Origin: Isoetes taiwanensis
Lineage: Eukaryota; Streptophyta; Lycopodiopsida; Isoetales; Isoetaceae
DNA length: 64,000 nucleotides
Assembly (NCBI GenBank): GCA_021234155.1
Contig: JAJEKV010000013.1
Location: 18,991,600 to 19,055,599, forward strand
Reading direction: 5' to 3'
Each line of letters opens with the position of its first letter. Positions within the stretch are counted from its first letter, which is position 1. The translations under genes were made by a program, and so were the position numbers. Below, piece after piece: positions 30,749-39,900 of the stretch. Below the pieces are notes generated by a model that ran no database searches, had not been told where the DNA came from, and saw only the letters and a program-made list of their open reading frames with translations.

Positions 30749-30778
30749 TGACACTAATTGACCCCTTCTCTTGTAGTG
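30749..30778 (-). repeat. CACTA right terminal inverted repeat
   Basis: Ends TTGTAGTG, the exact complement of the left end over 30 bases. Followed by the TGC duplication at 30,779-30,781. Confidence 0.92.
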
Positions 30779-30779
30779 T

Positions 30780-30791
30780 GCTCTGATACCA
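30780..30791 (-). other. Copia primer-binding site
   Basis: The minus strand reads TGGTATCAGAGC, complementary to the 3' end of initiator tRNA-Met, the standard Copia primer. It is one base from an LTR end ...TTATTATCA. Before the CACTA insertion it lay about 220 bp 5' of gag. Now they are 4.8 kb apart. Confidence 0.9.
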
Positions 30792-30792
30792 A

Positions 30793-31250
30793 TGATAATA
30801 AGACTCAAACTTTTGATTTCAAGAAGCAAGTGATGTTATTGTACTACTAGGCAATAATAAGATAAGAGCTCCCTAACAATTCAAAACCATTGATATAATA
30901 ATGAAAATATCACTGTAGCAGAACTATTGAAATTTATTCAATGGACATCAATTGTGCAACAGTATCCGAAAACCCAAGCATTTGCATACAACCAGTTACC
31001 ACCGAAACTTGATCCGATCACCCGTTCATCCCATTAAACCCCTGTACATGCTTCTTGATTTATTTGCAGGCAATCCGACCAACATGGAGCCGGTGTTCGG
31101 CGCCCATAGACCTGTCACGTTTAAACTGGTTTTGGCTCCCATTTTAAAGCCTTAACCTCTTCACGATATTATATCTATATAAAGACCATTACCTTATAAA
31201 TATCTCATATAAATATTCTCATGCAATGATCTCTACTAATTTTGTCTCCT
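30793..31250 (-). repeat. Copia 5' LTR, minus strand (partial boundary)
   Basis: The LTR ends at 30,793 (TG on the plus strand). A TATA-like TTTATATAGATATAA on the minus strand lies near 31,170-31,186, about 380 bases from the LTR end, as expected for a promoter upstream of the R region. The outer limit is uncertain and the partner LTR is absent from the left side. Confidence 0.6.
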
Positions 31251-32100
31251 ATGATCAATACTTCCGACTTCATCCCTTTTTTTTTCTTCATAATGAACTC
31301 TCTAGCTAGATTCATTTGTAATTGTATAATCTTAATAGAGCAGGTAGATATGATCATTTTGTCTGGTTACTAACTGAATATGTGATGATCTACCCATTAT
31401 TTCAACAAGAAAAGCATTGAGTAGAGATTTAAAACATTTGGCCAAATCATTGAGACAATGGAATTAAAACATGCAAATATTATGCATACCCCAGATGTAC
31501 GCATTAACATATCCTTTAGAACATGATAACCAAATCAACGGATGAAGCATATGATCTTATTAGTTCTATATCCTTGGAAATGATACTTAATATGGATGCA
31601 TTGGCTTTCTACTCGAAGGAATCCATATACACTCAACATCATTAATGATGAAATGAACACTACCTCAAACTAGCAAATAGTGTCAATTGGTAGCTTGTTG
31701 CACTAAACCTATGAAAGCAATTTGTAAAAGCTAAAGTTGCATCTCATGGCTCCGACTAGAGTGGTGCTTAATAGAGATGAAACAACAAAGATCTTTGGAT
31801 AATTGTTGTAATAATTGATCTTAGGGTAGATTTTCGACAGAGTTACTATCCAATTTCTAGTTGTTACTGCATTGTCTCCCCCTCACGAAGCCCACAGGTA
31901 GTGAGCTTACTATGTACATTCCATGGGCCATTTATTCGCCCATTCATGATAATAAATCATTCTAGCTATACAGTTTGAAGCCTTATTCAAAATGTGATCC
32001 CTTTACTTAAGTGGTGCGGCCACTTTAACTACGTAAAAAATACTTAGGAGGCATTCTGGTGCATCTGCCAGTAGCGCCGTGCCACGTGGCAGTGTTTCAA
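31250..32100. other. No gene recognised
   Basis: A/T-rich. It contains the inverted partner (about 31,405-31,530) of the repeat at 12,400. It may include outer LTR sequence of the Copia element. Confidence 0.35.
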
Positions 32101-32149
32101 ACAAAGAATGTTAGTAAAAAAAATTTGATCGAGGACTAGAGCTTTTCCG

Positions 32150-32650
32150 ACGGCCGTTGCATTTCGACTGCTTGTTTACCTGCATTTCGGAGTGTTTACC
32201 TGCATTCCAGAGTGTTTATCCATCATTCTTAAGCTTTTTACTTGCATCACAATGTCTCCTAAGTCTTTTCCACGTTACACGAATGCCCGTTTGAGGGACA
32301 TTCTTGAGATGTCAATAGGGCTCTGCGCTCTGCGCGTCGCCCTGTTTCCATCTCAGGAATGTCCCCTAAATGGACATCGCGGAGCCCTGTTGACATCTCA
32401 GGAATGTCCCCTAAATGGACATTCCTGTATACGTAAAGGACGACTGGGCCCAATCCAGCCGTCTCGTCCAATAAATAGGTGACACATGTCACCTTTTCTA
32501 TGCCTGAAAAGGCGTGCAAGATTTTACTCCGCATTCTGCCCTTTTTACTCTGCGTTCCGTAGTTTTTAGTTGTTGTTCTGACTTTTTACTGTGCGTTCTG
32601 ACTTTTTTTTACTTGCTGTTCTAACATTTCCATCTACATGCGGACACGTG
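32150..32650. repeat. Short interspersed motif cluster
   Basis: GTTTACCTGCATT(T/C)C(G/C)(A/G)G(A/T)GT occurs twice in succession (about 32,175 and 32,195), and TTTTTACT(C/G)(T/C)GC(A/G)TTC(T/C)G(A/T)... recurs four times (about 32,520-32,620). These look like subterminal repeats of an element whose body may be the Rep-like ORFs at 33.5-34.7 kb, but that link is inference. Confidence 0.4.
32282..32423. repeat. 42-bp inverted repeat with inner direct repeat
   Basis: Arms 32,282-32,323 and 32,382-32,423 (AATG(T/C)CC...GAGATGTCAA(T/C)AGGGCTC) are complementary with about five differences and enclose 58 nt. Inside the loop TCTCAGGAATGTCCCCTAAA repeats the right arm in direct orientation at 32,351. 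Confidence 0.75.
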
Positions 32651-32687
32651 TCACGCCTGGATTAGGCCCAGCCATCCTCTACGTTGA

Positions 32688-32920
32688 GAGAAAGGCCATG
32701 TGGCCTTCTTTCCGGAAGGTCAAGCAGGCCTCCGCGCCAGCTTTCCCTTCCGGAAAAAAGGCCACAGGGCCTTTCCCTTATATATAATCGTCCCATGCAT
32801 GCGTCCCATGCATATGCATGCATGGAACGATTATGTATAAGGGAAAGGCCCTGTGGCCTTTCATATGCATGGGACGATTATGTATAAGGGAAAGGCCATG
32901 TACAGGGCCTTTCCCTTATA
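32688..32920. repeat. Stacked near-perfect palindromes
   Basis: A 43-bp arm at 32,760-32,802 pairs with 32,816-32,858 with two mismatches and a 13-nt loop (32,803-32,815). The core is GGCC(A)CAGGGCCTTTCCCTTATA. An outer pair, 32,691-32,719 with 32,747-32,776, and a third pair, 32,883-32,898 with 32,904-32,920, repeat the same block in alternating orientation. The pattern suggests repeated insertion or copying of one short palindromic unit, as with foldback or some MITE-like elements. Confidence 0.8.
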
Positions 32921-33157
32921 CTTCCTGGATACATAAAATCGTTTTTTCCTTGTGTTATCGTTTTTTGGCCGTCCAATGACGACACCTTCCACAGAATATG
33001 CCGCCTGGAGAAATCCAGGCCGCAAGTGCGCAGTCAACCAGGGGTCAAATTGACCCCATAAAATAGGGGCACAAAATGCCCACAAACCATTGTCTAAAAG
33101 AGAAATACACGTGGGCAGCAAGCATCAAATGCTTACAGTGTGAACACTAATTTATGA

Positions 33158-33240
33158 CAACAGAAACATTTGTTACAGTAAAGAAGCGCCATTACTTTAC
33201 CACAACAGAAATATTTGTTACAGTAAAGAAGTGCCACATG
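33158..33240. repeat. Tandem repeat, 43-bp unit
   Basis: ACAACAGAAACATTTGTTAC plus AGTAAAGAAG(C/T)GCCA occurs twice back to back. Confidence 0.7.
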
Positions 33241-33459
33241 CACATCCACACCATCGGCTCTGTCATAAGCAGGATCCCAACAAGGCTAACCGTGAGCGAC
33301 AAGTATCAAACAAGAAGCAAACACCTGTACATGAACTCCAGCAACAATAACAGACATCACTAGCAAGCTCATAAGTTTCTTGGCAATAAAGCAACAGATA
33401 TCTACATCCACAAAACACACCACTAGCAAGCTTCAATTCCGCAGTTCCCCAGATCGGCC

Positions 33460-33854
33460 CTACCTTATCACATTATCTAACGCCCGGATCTCCTGTGACA
33501 AGAGCGCCCTGGCAAGGCTCATATGCGATCGGAGAGTATGGAGTTCAGACGTCACAACTCCTAACCACTCCCATGCAACACTATTCATAGCTCCATCAAT
33601 CGCCATGTAAAACCTGCGCAGCTGATGCCTAAGGATCCGCATTGAGGCTGCCATCCTCTGCATTTCAGCTCCAACTTGAACCAACTGGTTAATAAACTCT
33701 TCAGCAGAAAATGTTTCTTCCAATTCCAGTGGATAAACTCGGCTATCAGGATGAGAGGCATCCACACTGGAACTAATGACTGACGGATCTATATGCACCA
33801 CAGCGTCAGTGCCACCATCCTGGCCATCCGCATCAACCTCCATCTCTAACCTGC
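33460..33854 (-). CDS. Unrecognised ORF with 3' splice-like upstream
   Basis: Open frame from MEVDADGQDGGTDAVVHIDP, through ELEETFSAEEFINQLVQVGA and ILRHQLRRFYMAIDGAM, to RALLSQEIRALDNVIR. It is preceded by GTTTTTATTTTTGCAG (a pyrimidine-rich 3' splice site) and could be a downstream exon of the gene that ends at 33,910, 56 bp upstream. Acidic N-terminus and helical C-terminus; no family recognised. Confidence 0.35.
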
Positions 33855-33909
33855 AAAAATAAAAACAAAGCGTAAAGACAACTGTACAATCTCACAACAG
33901 CTACCACGC

Positions 33910-34680
33910 CTAGCCAACGGCCATGGTATGGTCGCCTGTGTAAACTGGAATATAATCAGCACCCTCCTCAGCTATGCCAGCCTCTGGACTAAACGTGGGA
34001 TCACACAAGTCAACAAAGTTCTCATCGGCCTCATCAGCAGGGATGGAATCATCCCAATATCTACGCCTTCCAGGCCCATTCCTTTTAATTGGCACATACC
34101 CAACTGGCAACCCATAAAAAACTGTCCGAATATCTGAAGGCATGCAACGAGCGGGATTTAGGAGAATTCTCCAGGCAGCACGGATTCTATGCTCATTCAC
34201 ATGGGCTGTGTTAGAAGGTATTAACCAGCTACTGGACAAGGTAAACTTGCTGCTCCTAATCATCCGAGCCAAGGTGAAAGTGAGGCTTGGAGTGGCACGG
34301 CGACCACCATGATATGCAACAAAAAGTGCAGCCACGTCCCGGGGATGTTTTCGATTGTCAAGAACACAGAGCCCCTTGGTGTCTCCGGTAGCCTCAGCAG
34401 ATAAGGATCCTTCCCCTTACGTATCATTGACTCACTGACATTGTGCAGATGACACAAGTAATGTACCTTGCCAATGTCCTTCATACAATAGCCGACCATG
34501 CCTTCGAAGCAATGAAGTCTGGTGTTCTTCAATGCCTTGCACACTAAAATCACCCCTGGTGGCTTGGATGGCCAATTGAAGGCTCTCTTAATGGCTTCGT
34601 TCATGCCTTTGGGAGAATTGAACCAACCTCTCAACACACTGAAGCGTGCGGATGATCTGGCGATGATCCCCTCTCGAGCA
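33910..34680 (-). pseudogene. Rep-like (HUH family) protein relic
   Basis: Minus-strand coding relic in two frames joined by one shift near 34,330. Frame 1 reads NEAIKRAFNWPSKPPGVILV, LKNTRLHCFEGMVGYCMKDI and KVHYLCHLHNVSESMI. Frame 2 continues RATPSLTFTLARMIRSSKFT, LSSSWLIPSN, HRIRAAWRILLNPARCMPSD and RRRYWDDSIPADEADENF. GYCMKD has the YxxKD pattern of the catalytic-tyrosine motif of rolling-circle Rep proteins, and I recall similar blocks in Rep genes of algal and protist transposons (Replitron group). The upstream HUH histidine motif would lie above 34,680, and that sequence is broken by stops. Possible element: 32.1-35.0 kb. Not verified by search. Confidence 0.5.
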
Positions 34681-34689
34681 ACGGCCCCC

Positions 34690-35540
34690 TGCTATCACGG
34701 TTTAAATGCAGTAAAGAAGACAAAGCCTCATAGAAGCCCTAGGGGAACATCCCCTTTCTCGACAATCCTAAAGTCACACGAGATACATCAATAGCACCCC
34801 GGGAGGAGAAACGAATTGGGCATGGGAGGCTTTCTTCTTTGGGAGTGCCGCCCGAGCAGCCGCACTGCCGCATGGCACTACCATGCATGGAACTAGCGAG
34901 CCCTCAGAATCGGGCATGGAATGCAGGCTACCGGCGGGATGCCCGCCTGCCGCCACCCCTAACCTTCCTAGCTGCCTTTCTCAATGACATATCACAGAAA
35001 GAAAACAAGAGGTAGATAGCAAGCCGTCTCACGATAATGTTTGCAAAAGCCGACCCAACCCACCATTTTCAAGCACCTCCGGCGGTCGGGTTAGTCCTCA
35101 ACCCGCCACGCAATGGCCAGGACTGGCAAGCCCATGGCCAGGCTACCATCTCTGTCCAGCCCCAAGCCGCGACCTCCTATCCCCAATTCAACCTTCGACA
35201 ACAGCAGAATACGGGTTCTTCCCCTAACTCACTTGCCAGCGTCAGCTTTCTATCTTTCTAGCTACGAATACAATAAAAAACAATTAACAATCTTAAGTTA
35301 TAAATATACGGAAGTTGATCGTGCACACATTATCGTCCCTTGCATGCATAGCCTATGTATGCTAAATTTTCTTGGCGGATTGTAAACAACTGAAGGAAAA
35401 ACAGACCCTAAAGCTCGTCGGAAGCTGAAAATCCGGCCTCCATGACCCAATGAAACGAGCAAATGATGATCCTCACCTTTCCGGCAATTCGATTTTGTGT
35501 TCAATCTTCCTGATCAGGTCAGTTCTGTTTTAACCTTTTT
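34690..35540. other. No gene recognised
   Basis: Higher GC and short open frames only. It may be the degraded upstream part of the Rep-like element, and it contains the interval upstream of the U2 gene. Confidence 0.35.
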
Positions 35541-35557
35541 CTCTAGGTTTTTAGTAT

Positions 35558-35568
35558 ATCCCACGGTC
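35558..35568 (+). promoter_or_regulatory. U2 upstream sequence element
   Basis: ATCCCACGGTC matches the plant snRNA USE (RTCCCACATCG) at the first seven positions and lies about 32 bp before a TATA-like TACATAAAAG (35,600-35,609), the spacing of Pol II-transcribed plant snRNA genes. Transcription start follows at 35,631. Distances fit but the 3' part of the element is diverged. Confidence 0.6.
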
Positions 35569-35599
35569 ATTCTTTAGAAAGGAAGGCGCTGTTTGTAGT

Positions 35600-35609
35600 A
35601 CATAAAAGA
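35600..35609 (+). promoter_or_regulatory. U2 TATA-like box
   Basis: TACATAAAAG centred about 26-30 bp upstream of the RNA start, in register with the USE. Confidence 0.55.
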
Positions 35610-35630
35610 CGAAGGAAGCAAAGCAAACTC

Positions 35631-35826
35631 ATACCTTTCTCGGCCTTTTGGCTAAGATCAAGTGTAGTATCTGTTCTTATCAGTTTAATAGCTGATATGG
35701 TGTCCATAGGGCCCCTATGCTATTAATCTAATTTGTTGTGGGTTGTGGGCCTGTTGTGCAGCTTGCTGCCAAGGCTCACGTATGTCGCCTCTGCCTTACA
35801 CTACTGCGGTGGCATGGCATAGCCCT
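35631..35826 (+). ncRNA. U2: U2 spliceosomal snRNA (variant or pseudogene)
   Basis: U2 pairs with the intron branch point in the spliceosome. The first 60 nt, ATACCTTTCTCGGCCTTTTG through GCTAAGATCAAGTGTAGTAT to CTGTTCTTATCAGTTTAATA, match the conserved plant U2 5' domain, including the branch-site recognition segment GTAGTA. Downstream, stem IIa is altered (GCTGATATGGTGTCCATAGG GCCCC), the Sm-type site reads AATTTGTTGTGG and not AATTTATTTTTTG, and the last two stems (GCAGCTTGCTGC and TGCCTTACACTACTGCGGTGGCA) remain recognisable. The exact end near 35,826 is estimated. A 3' box follows. It is either a functional variant or a young pseudogene. Confidence 0.85.
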
Positions 35827-35852
35827 AAAACCTCTTCAGAAGGAGGGGGTTC

Positions 35853-35868
35853 TAAACAAAGTTTAACT
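35853..35868 (+). terminator. U2 3' end box
   Basis: ACAAAGTTTAACT contains AGTTTAA, matching the plant snRNA 3' box CA-N(3-10)-AGTNNAA, about 30 bp past the presumed RNA end. Confidence 0.5.
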
Positions 35869-35936
35869 AGAATTTGAACCTTATTTTGCAGTTAATTCAT
35901 TGCTCATACAGTTCTTGGTTTTTATCCTTGTGCTAT

Positions 35937-36405
35937 TCCATGGGACCATGAACAGGTTAGCTTTGGAACAGGTCAGAGTTTTGACCCACGTATGGTCTTC
36001 ATTTGTGTTTTAAGCTTTGGCAGTTCAATAAACTACGAGTTTCAGAGGGTAAGTTTGCATTAGACTTGAAGTTTCAATTCAAGTCATCTCTTCATGTCTG
36101 CCCTTCCCAAGGAAGCATTATGTTTTCCTAAAGAGAAGAATAGCCATACTCATAGTGCTGTGCAAGCAACGTTTCCATGGGACCAAGAACAGGTTAGCTT
36201 TAAGTTTTGATGCATGTATGGTTGTCATTTGTGTTTTAAGCTTTGGCATTTCAACAGTACGAGTTTCAGAGGGTAAGTTTGAATGACTTCAGTTTCAATT
36301 CAAGTCACCTCTTCATGTCTGCCCTTGCTCAAGAGAGCATTCTATTTTCCTAAAAAGTAGAATAGCCATACTCATAGTCCTGTGCAAGCAAGCACTTTAC
36401 TGTTA
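35937..36405. repeat. Tandem duplication, about 238-bp unit
   Basis: From CCATGGGACCATGAACAGGT at 35,937 and CCATGGGACCAAGAACAGGT at 36,175, the two copies run in parallel (ACGAGTTTCAGAGGGTAAGT, TTCAATTCAAGTCA(T/C)CTCTT, CATGTCTGCCCTT) with about 10-15% divergence. No coding potential. Confidence 0.85.
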
Positions 36406-36804
36406 ACAAACAAAATCACTTTTCCAAGAAGGCATAGGGATGATTGACACTGCCTTGTGGATTTCACATGATCTTGCATCACCCGTGCCCTTAGATGTCA
36501 TTCTCTAGCTGTTTCTGTGGTTCCTCCAGGAAAAATGGTGCACAATTGTTTCTGTTCCAACTTTGTGGCCATTGCTCTCCGTTAACGTAGCAGTAGCATG
36601 CACCACTTATGTAATTTGAGAGGATCTGTGTTCATCTCAACATATGCTGCAGCCATCAACATGTATTAGCCAGAACAGCTGAGTTTAAATTCCTACTAAT
36701 GAGGAGTTGAATAAGCACCGCTACACTTTAGTCCAAGGTGCTGTAGAGATACACTCCCAAGCATTAGTGCTGCCAGCTCAGGGTATTCCTTGTACATCAC
36801 CATT

Positions 36805-36905
36805 TTATATATGCTGTGTTTGGGTGCAATCAGTCTGCAATACTGATTGTGACCATTTTATAAATTCTGTGCATGGGTGCAATCAGTCTGCAATACTGAT
36901 TGTGC
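36805..36905. repeat. Tandem repeat, 56-bp unit
   Basis: GGGTGCAATCAGTCTGCAAT followed by ACTGATTGTG occurs at about 36,820 and 36,876. Confidence 0.75.
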
Positions 36906-36909
36906 TTAT

Positions 36910-39900
36910 GCTTATTCTCCTAGGTACCTGTCAGATTCTAGTTTCCCCTTTGTTGCTACTAGAAAGAGAAACGAGGTCCAGTGGCCTCTGGCAATGCAAG
37001 AGGGCTGTCTGCAATTTCCTAACTGCAGTATGTAAGTTTTGGTTCGACTCCCAGTTGCGCAGGCAATAAGTGTGTTTCATTTTGAAACAGTGAAGGCCAA
37101 TATTTTTTCCTTGAGCATTTCAAGAGGGGCGGGTCTAGGCACTTGAGATGAATTCTCATCAGATATAATGTGGAAGTTGCCCTCCGACAGAAATATTTCA
37201 AGAAATTGTAGCAGCACCTAGCCTATTCCTGTAAGAATGTCTTGATAGAAATATTACACGGCACATCTTGAACCACCTCGCGTATTCCAATGGACGCGAC
37301 AAATGTTTCCGTTTCTTTGGCAAAGACATTTCAAACCACAAAGGAGTTTATGCATCTCATGATTCAAGATATTTATGATTCAAGGCAGAGAAAGTTATAC
37401 ATCCATTGTTCTTTTGGGGAAAATGGAGGAAAAAGCCTCCGGCACTTCAATATGAATTGAGAGGTTTGTTGCATCTAACATTTTCAAGAGCCTTTTATGT
37501 CCCTTTAAGTGCTTGTACACCTGTATCTGTTTATATTAGCTCACTGTGCCATCAGTTGAAAATTATGCACTTCAACTAACTTTCTGTTCCTTCTGAGGCG
37601 TTACTGATATTTAAAGTTGGCCAGCAGTCTTCTCAGCAACAAGGTACATTTTTAGCATGTCAGCCCAACCAAGCCTACAACCTTTCTTGCAATTCTAGCC
37701 TATCCACATAGCACCTCCACCTCATCAAAAATTGATGTGGCAGTAATTTTCCCCGTTAGATTCTTTTTTTCTAAGATCTAGGACCATAGAAATTAGAAAT
37801 TGGCTAAAAAAAGCCACGGATATGGGAACGAGTTTTGCAGATTCCTCTACTTTTTCTCCCCTCCATGCTTCGCTCTCTCCTTCAGTCCTTCCTTTCCCTC
37901 TAGCTTTTCTTTTTCCTTTCTCAATGGGCTAAAAATGCCTAAAATTTGGGACGGACATACGAAAAGAATTCAGAAGGTATGCTCCTTTTTACGTTTTGTT
38001 TGGCTTCATAAATTGCTTCTTTCTATCGATTATAAAAGCGTTTCTTCCATCGACCTTAGCTTAATTATGTCTTGCAAAAATAGTTTGTTTTATAAAAGGA
38101 TGAAAATCATAGGCTCTAATCTTTACATAGAGCCTGCACGTCTACAGACTCCTAAAATGTTGGGTTCTTACAGAAAATTCCAATGTGGAATTTGTCCTGT
38201 TGTTTTTCAGGCAGAATTTCAAGAATTGACTCCCAATTTACTTTCCCATGTTTGTTTGTTTTTCAGGAAATGCCTTCTTCATCCAGCCTCAAATTCAACA
38301 CTGGCATATCTCTGGAGCTTTACATTGTAAGAAAATCTGGGCAGGCAACAACTTAAGCTACCTGCTTGCTTATAGGTCGCTTAAAGATTATGTTCATTCC
38401 TTCGGACTTAGAAGCAGACACAAGATCATGACATTTCCATGCAGAAGTGCTCGATCTTAGCGCCCAACCCATTGATGTTTTGGCTTTCATGTGATATTAA
38501 TAGTGATGTTGTGGAACGAAAAATGTGCTTCTAAGCTACTATTGAGGAGCAAATGTTAACTTGTGAAGGGTTCAAAATTCTACATCTAAACATATATAAA
38601 CACTGTTGGGCTTGGTGCATGGTTGGGACCAAGAGTGGTAGTGGGCATACTTAGTTGGAATCGGTTTATGCCTTGGGGTCATGCATGGTACGGGTGGCAA
38701 AGGTGGTTTATTTGTTTATAATCCAAGATAAGAATATTGGAGAACATTTAGGTGTTGTGTGGTTGCCTTCAACCTGAGCGTTCACTTTCTTTAGATTCGA
38801 TTTTCCAACGCCCCAACAACCATCTCGGCCCATCCCACCGCACCCCAACCCATACCCAAAACCGCGTCCCAACGAGTTCGTTTAAGTCAGCTGTTGTTGC
38901 GGAGATTATTGTCAGAGCCAGCGTTGCTTTTGCTTTCTCAATTAACAGTTAGGCTTTTATTTCCGGTAGCATCTTCAGCGGCTTTCCCCTGGATTGTATT
39001 GGCCAAACAACTCTTCGCACCACCTGCTGAATGAATCGTGGCTTTCTCCTCCATTTATTCTTCTTTTCTATGGCTAACCCTTTAGCAATCATGACAAGAG
39101 AAAGTATCTCATAAATCTCATAACATTAGGAATTGAGGTGGTGCAAGAGGTGACGTGAGGAGCTCAAGGTCCCCAAGGTCCCCGCGGATGTCAAGATTTC
39201 CTGAAGATTGCCTTCTGCTAAATGTCTTGTTTTTTTTCCCTTCACGTTGTTCCATAGTTCATGTTTTCATCACCCTGACAGACTAGTAAGGTTCCCTGAG
39301 ATGGTCAGTAGCAAATGGTCTTGTTTTTTCCCTTCCATGTTCATCCATGTTTTGCAATAAATTTTGACAGACTAGGCAAAGGTGGGCAAAGATTTTTATT
39401 CAAACAAAGACTTTCTGGCATGCTGATGCTAGCAAGTGGTAAACTTCGTCTCCCAGTTTCCCTGGGCAACTGCTGGTTTTGTAGGAAATGCCATGACTGT
39501 AAAAATCAGAGTTCTCCAAATTTTCAAAAGATCAAAGTTGTTGATCTATTTTGTGAACTTAGATAGTATATCTCTATTTGAGTTGTAATATTTCCAATCT
39601 CTTGTACACAATTGGACCATCCCAATCTTTCTTTTGGCAATACATGGACAAGCATGATATGCACTCTATATTGTGAATAGGTATTTTTCAAATTGTAAGA
39701 CTTCACAGAAAAGAGTGCCACTTTGGAGTGGTTTTTCCGGGAAGGGTTTAGAGGGTCCATTAGATTGTGTCTTCTTTTTTTAATTTTAATAATGGTTCTC
39801 AAAGTTAAAAAGAGCTTAATCTCTAGGACTAAGATATTATAATAAATATAACTACACCAAAGTAATATATCGTCATACCATTAGTACAAATATAAATACA

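Larger units (their letters stand above)
26023..30778 (+). mobile_element. CACTA (En/Spm) transposon, non-autonomous
   Basis: 4756 bp bounded by 30-bp perfect terminal inverted repeats starting CACTACAAGAGAAGGGGTCA, and by a 3-bp TGC duplication, the hallmarks of CACTA elements. Subterminal regions (26,100-26,460 and 30,280-30,720) are packed with TGTCA/GTCAC-containing motifs such as GTCATT, TGTCAC, GTCACA. I find no transposase, only unrecognised fragments, so it likely moves only with help. It inserted in the leader of a minus-strand Copia element, between primer-binding site and gag. Strand is arbitrary. Confidence 0.92.

Noticed and set aside
33158-33240. CRISPR-like array
   Set aside because: Only two back-to-back units with no spacers; a plain tandem repeat in a eukaryote.
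37800-38330. 176-codon ORF
   Set aside because: Phe/Ser/Leu-rich, no motif, A/T-rich context; treated as chance.
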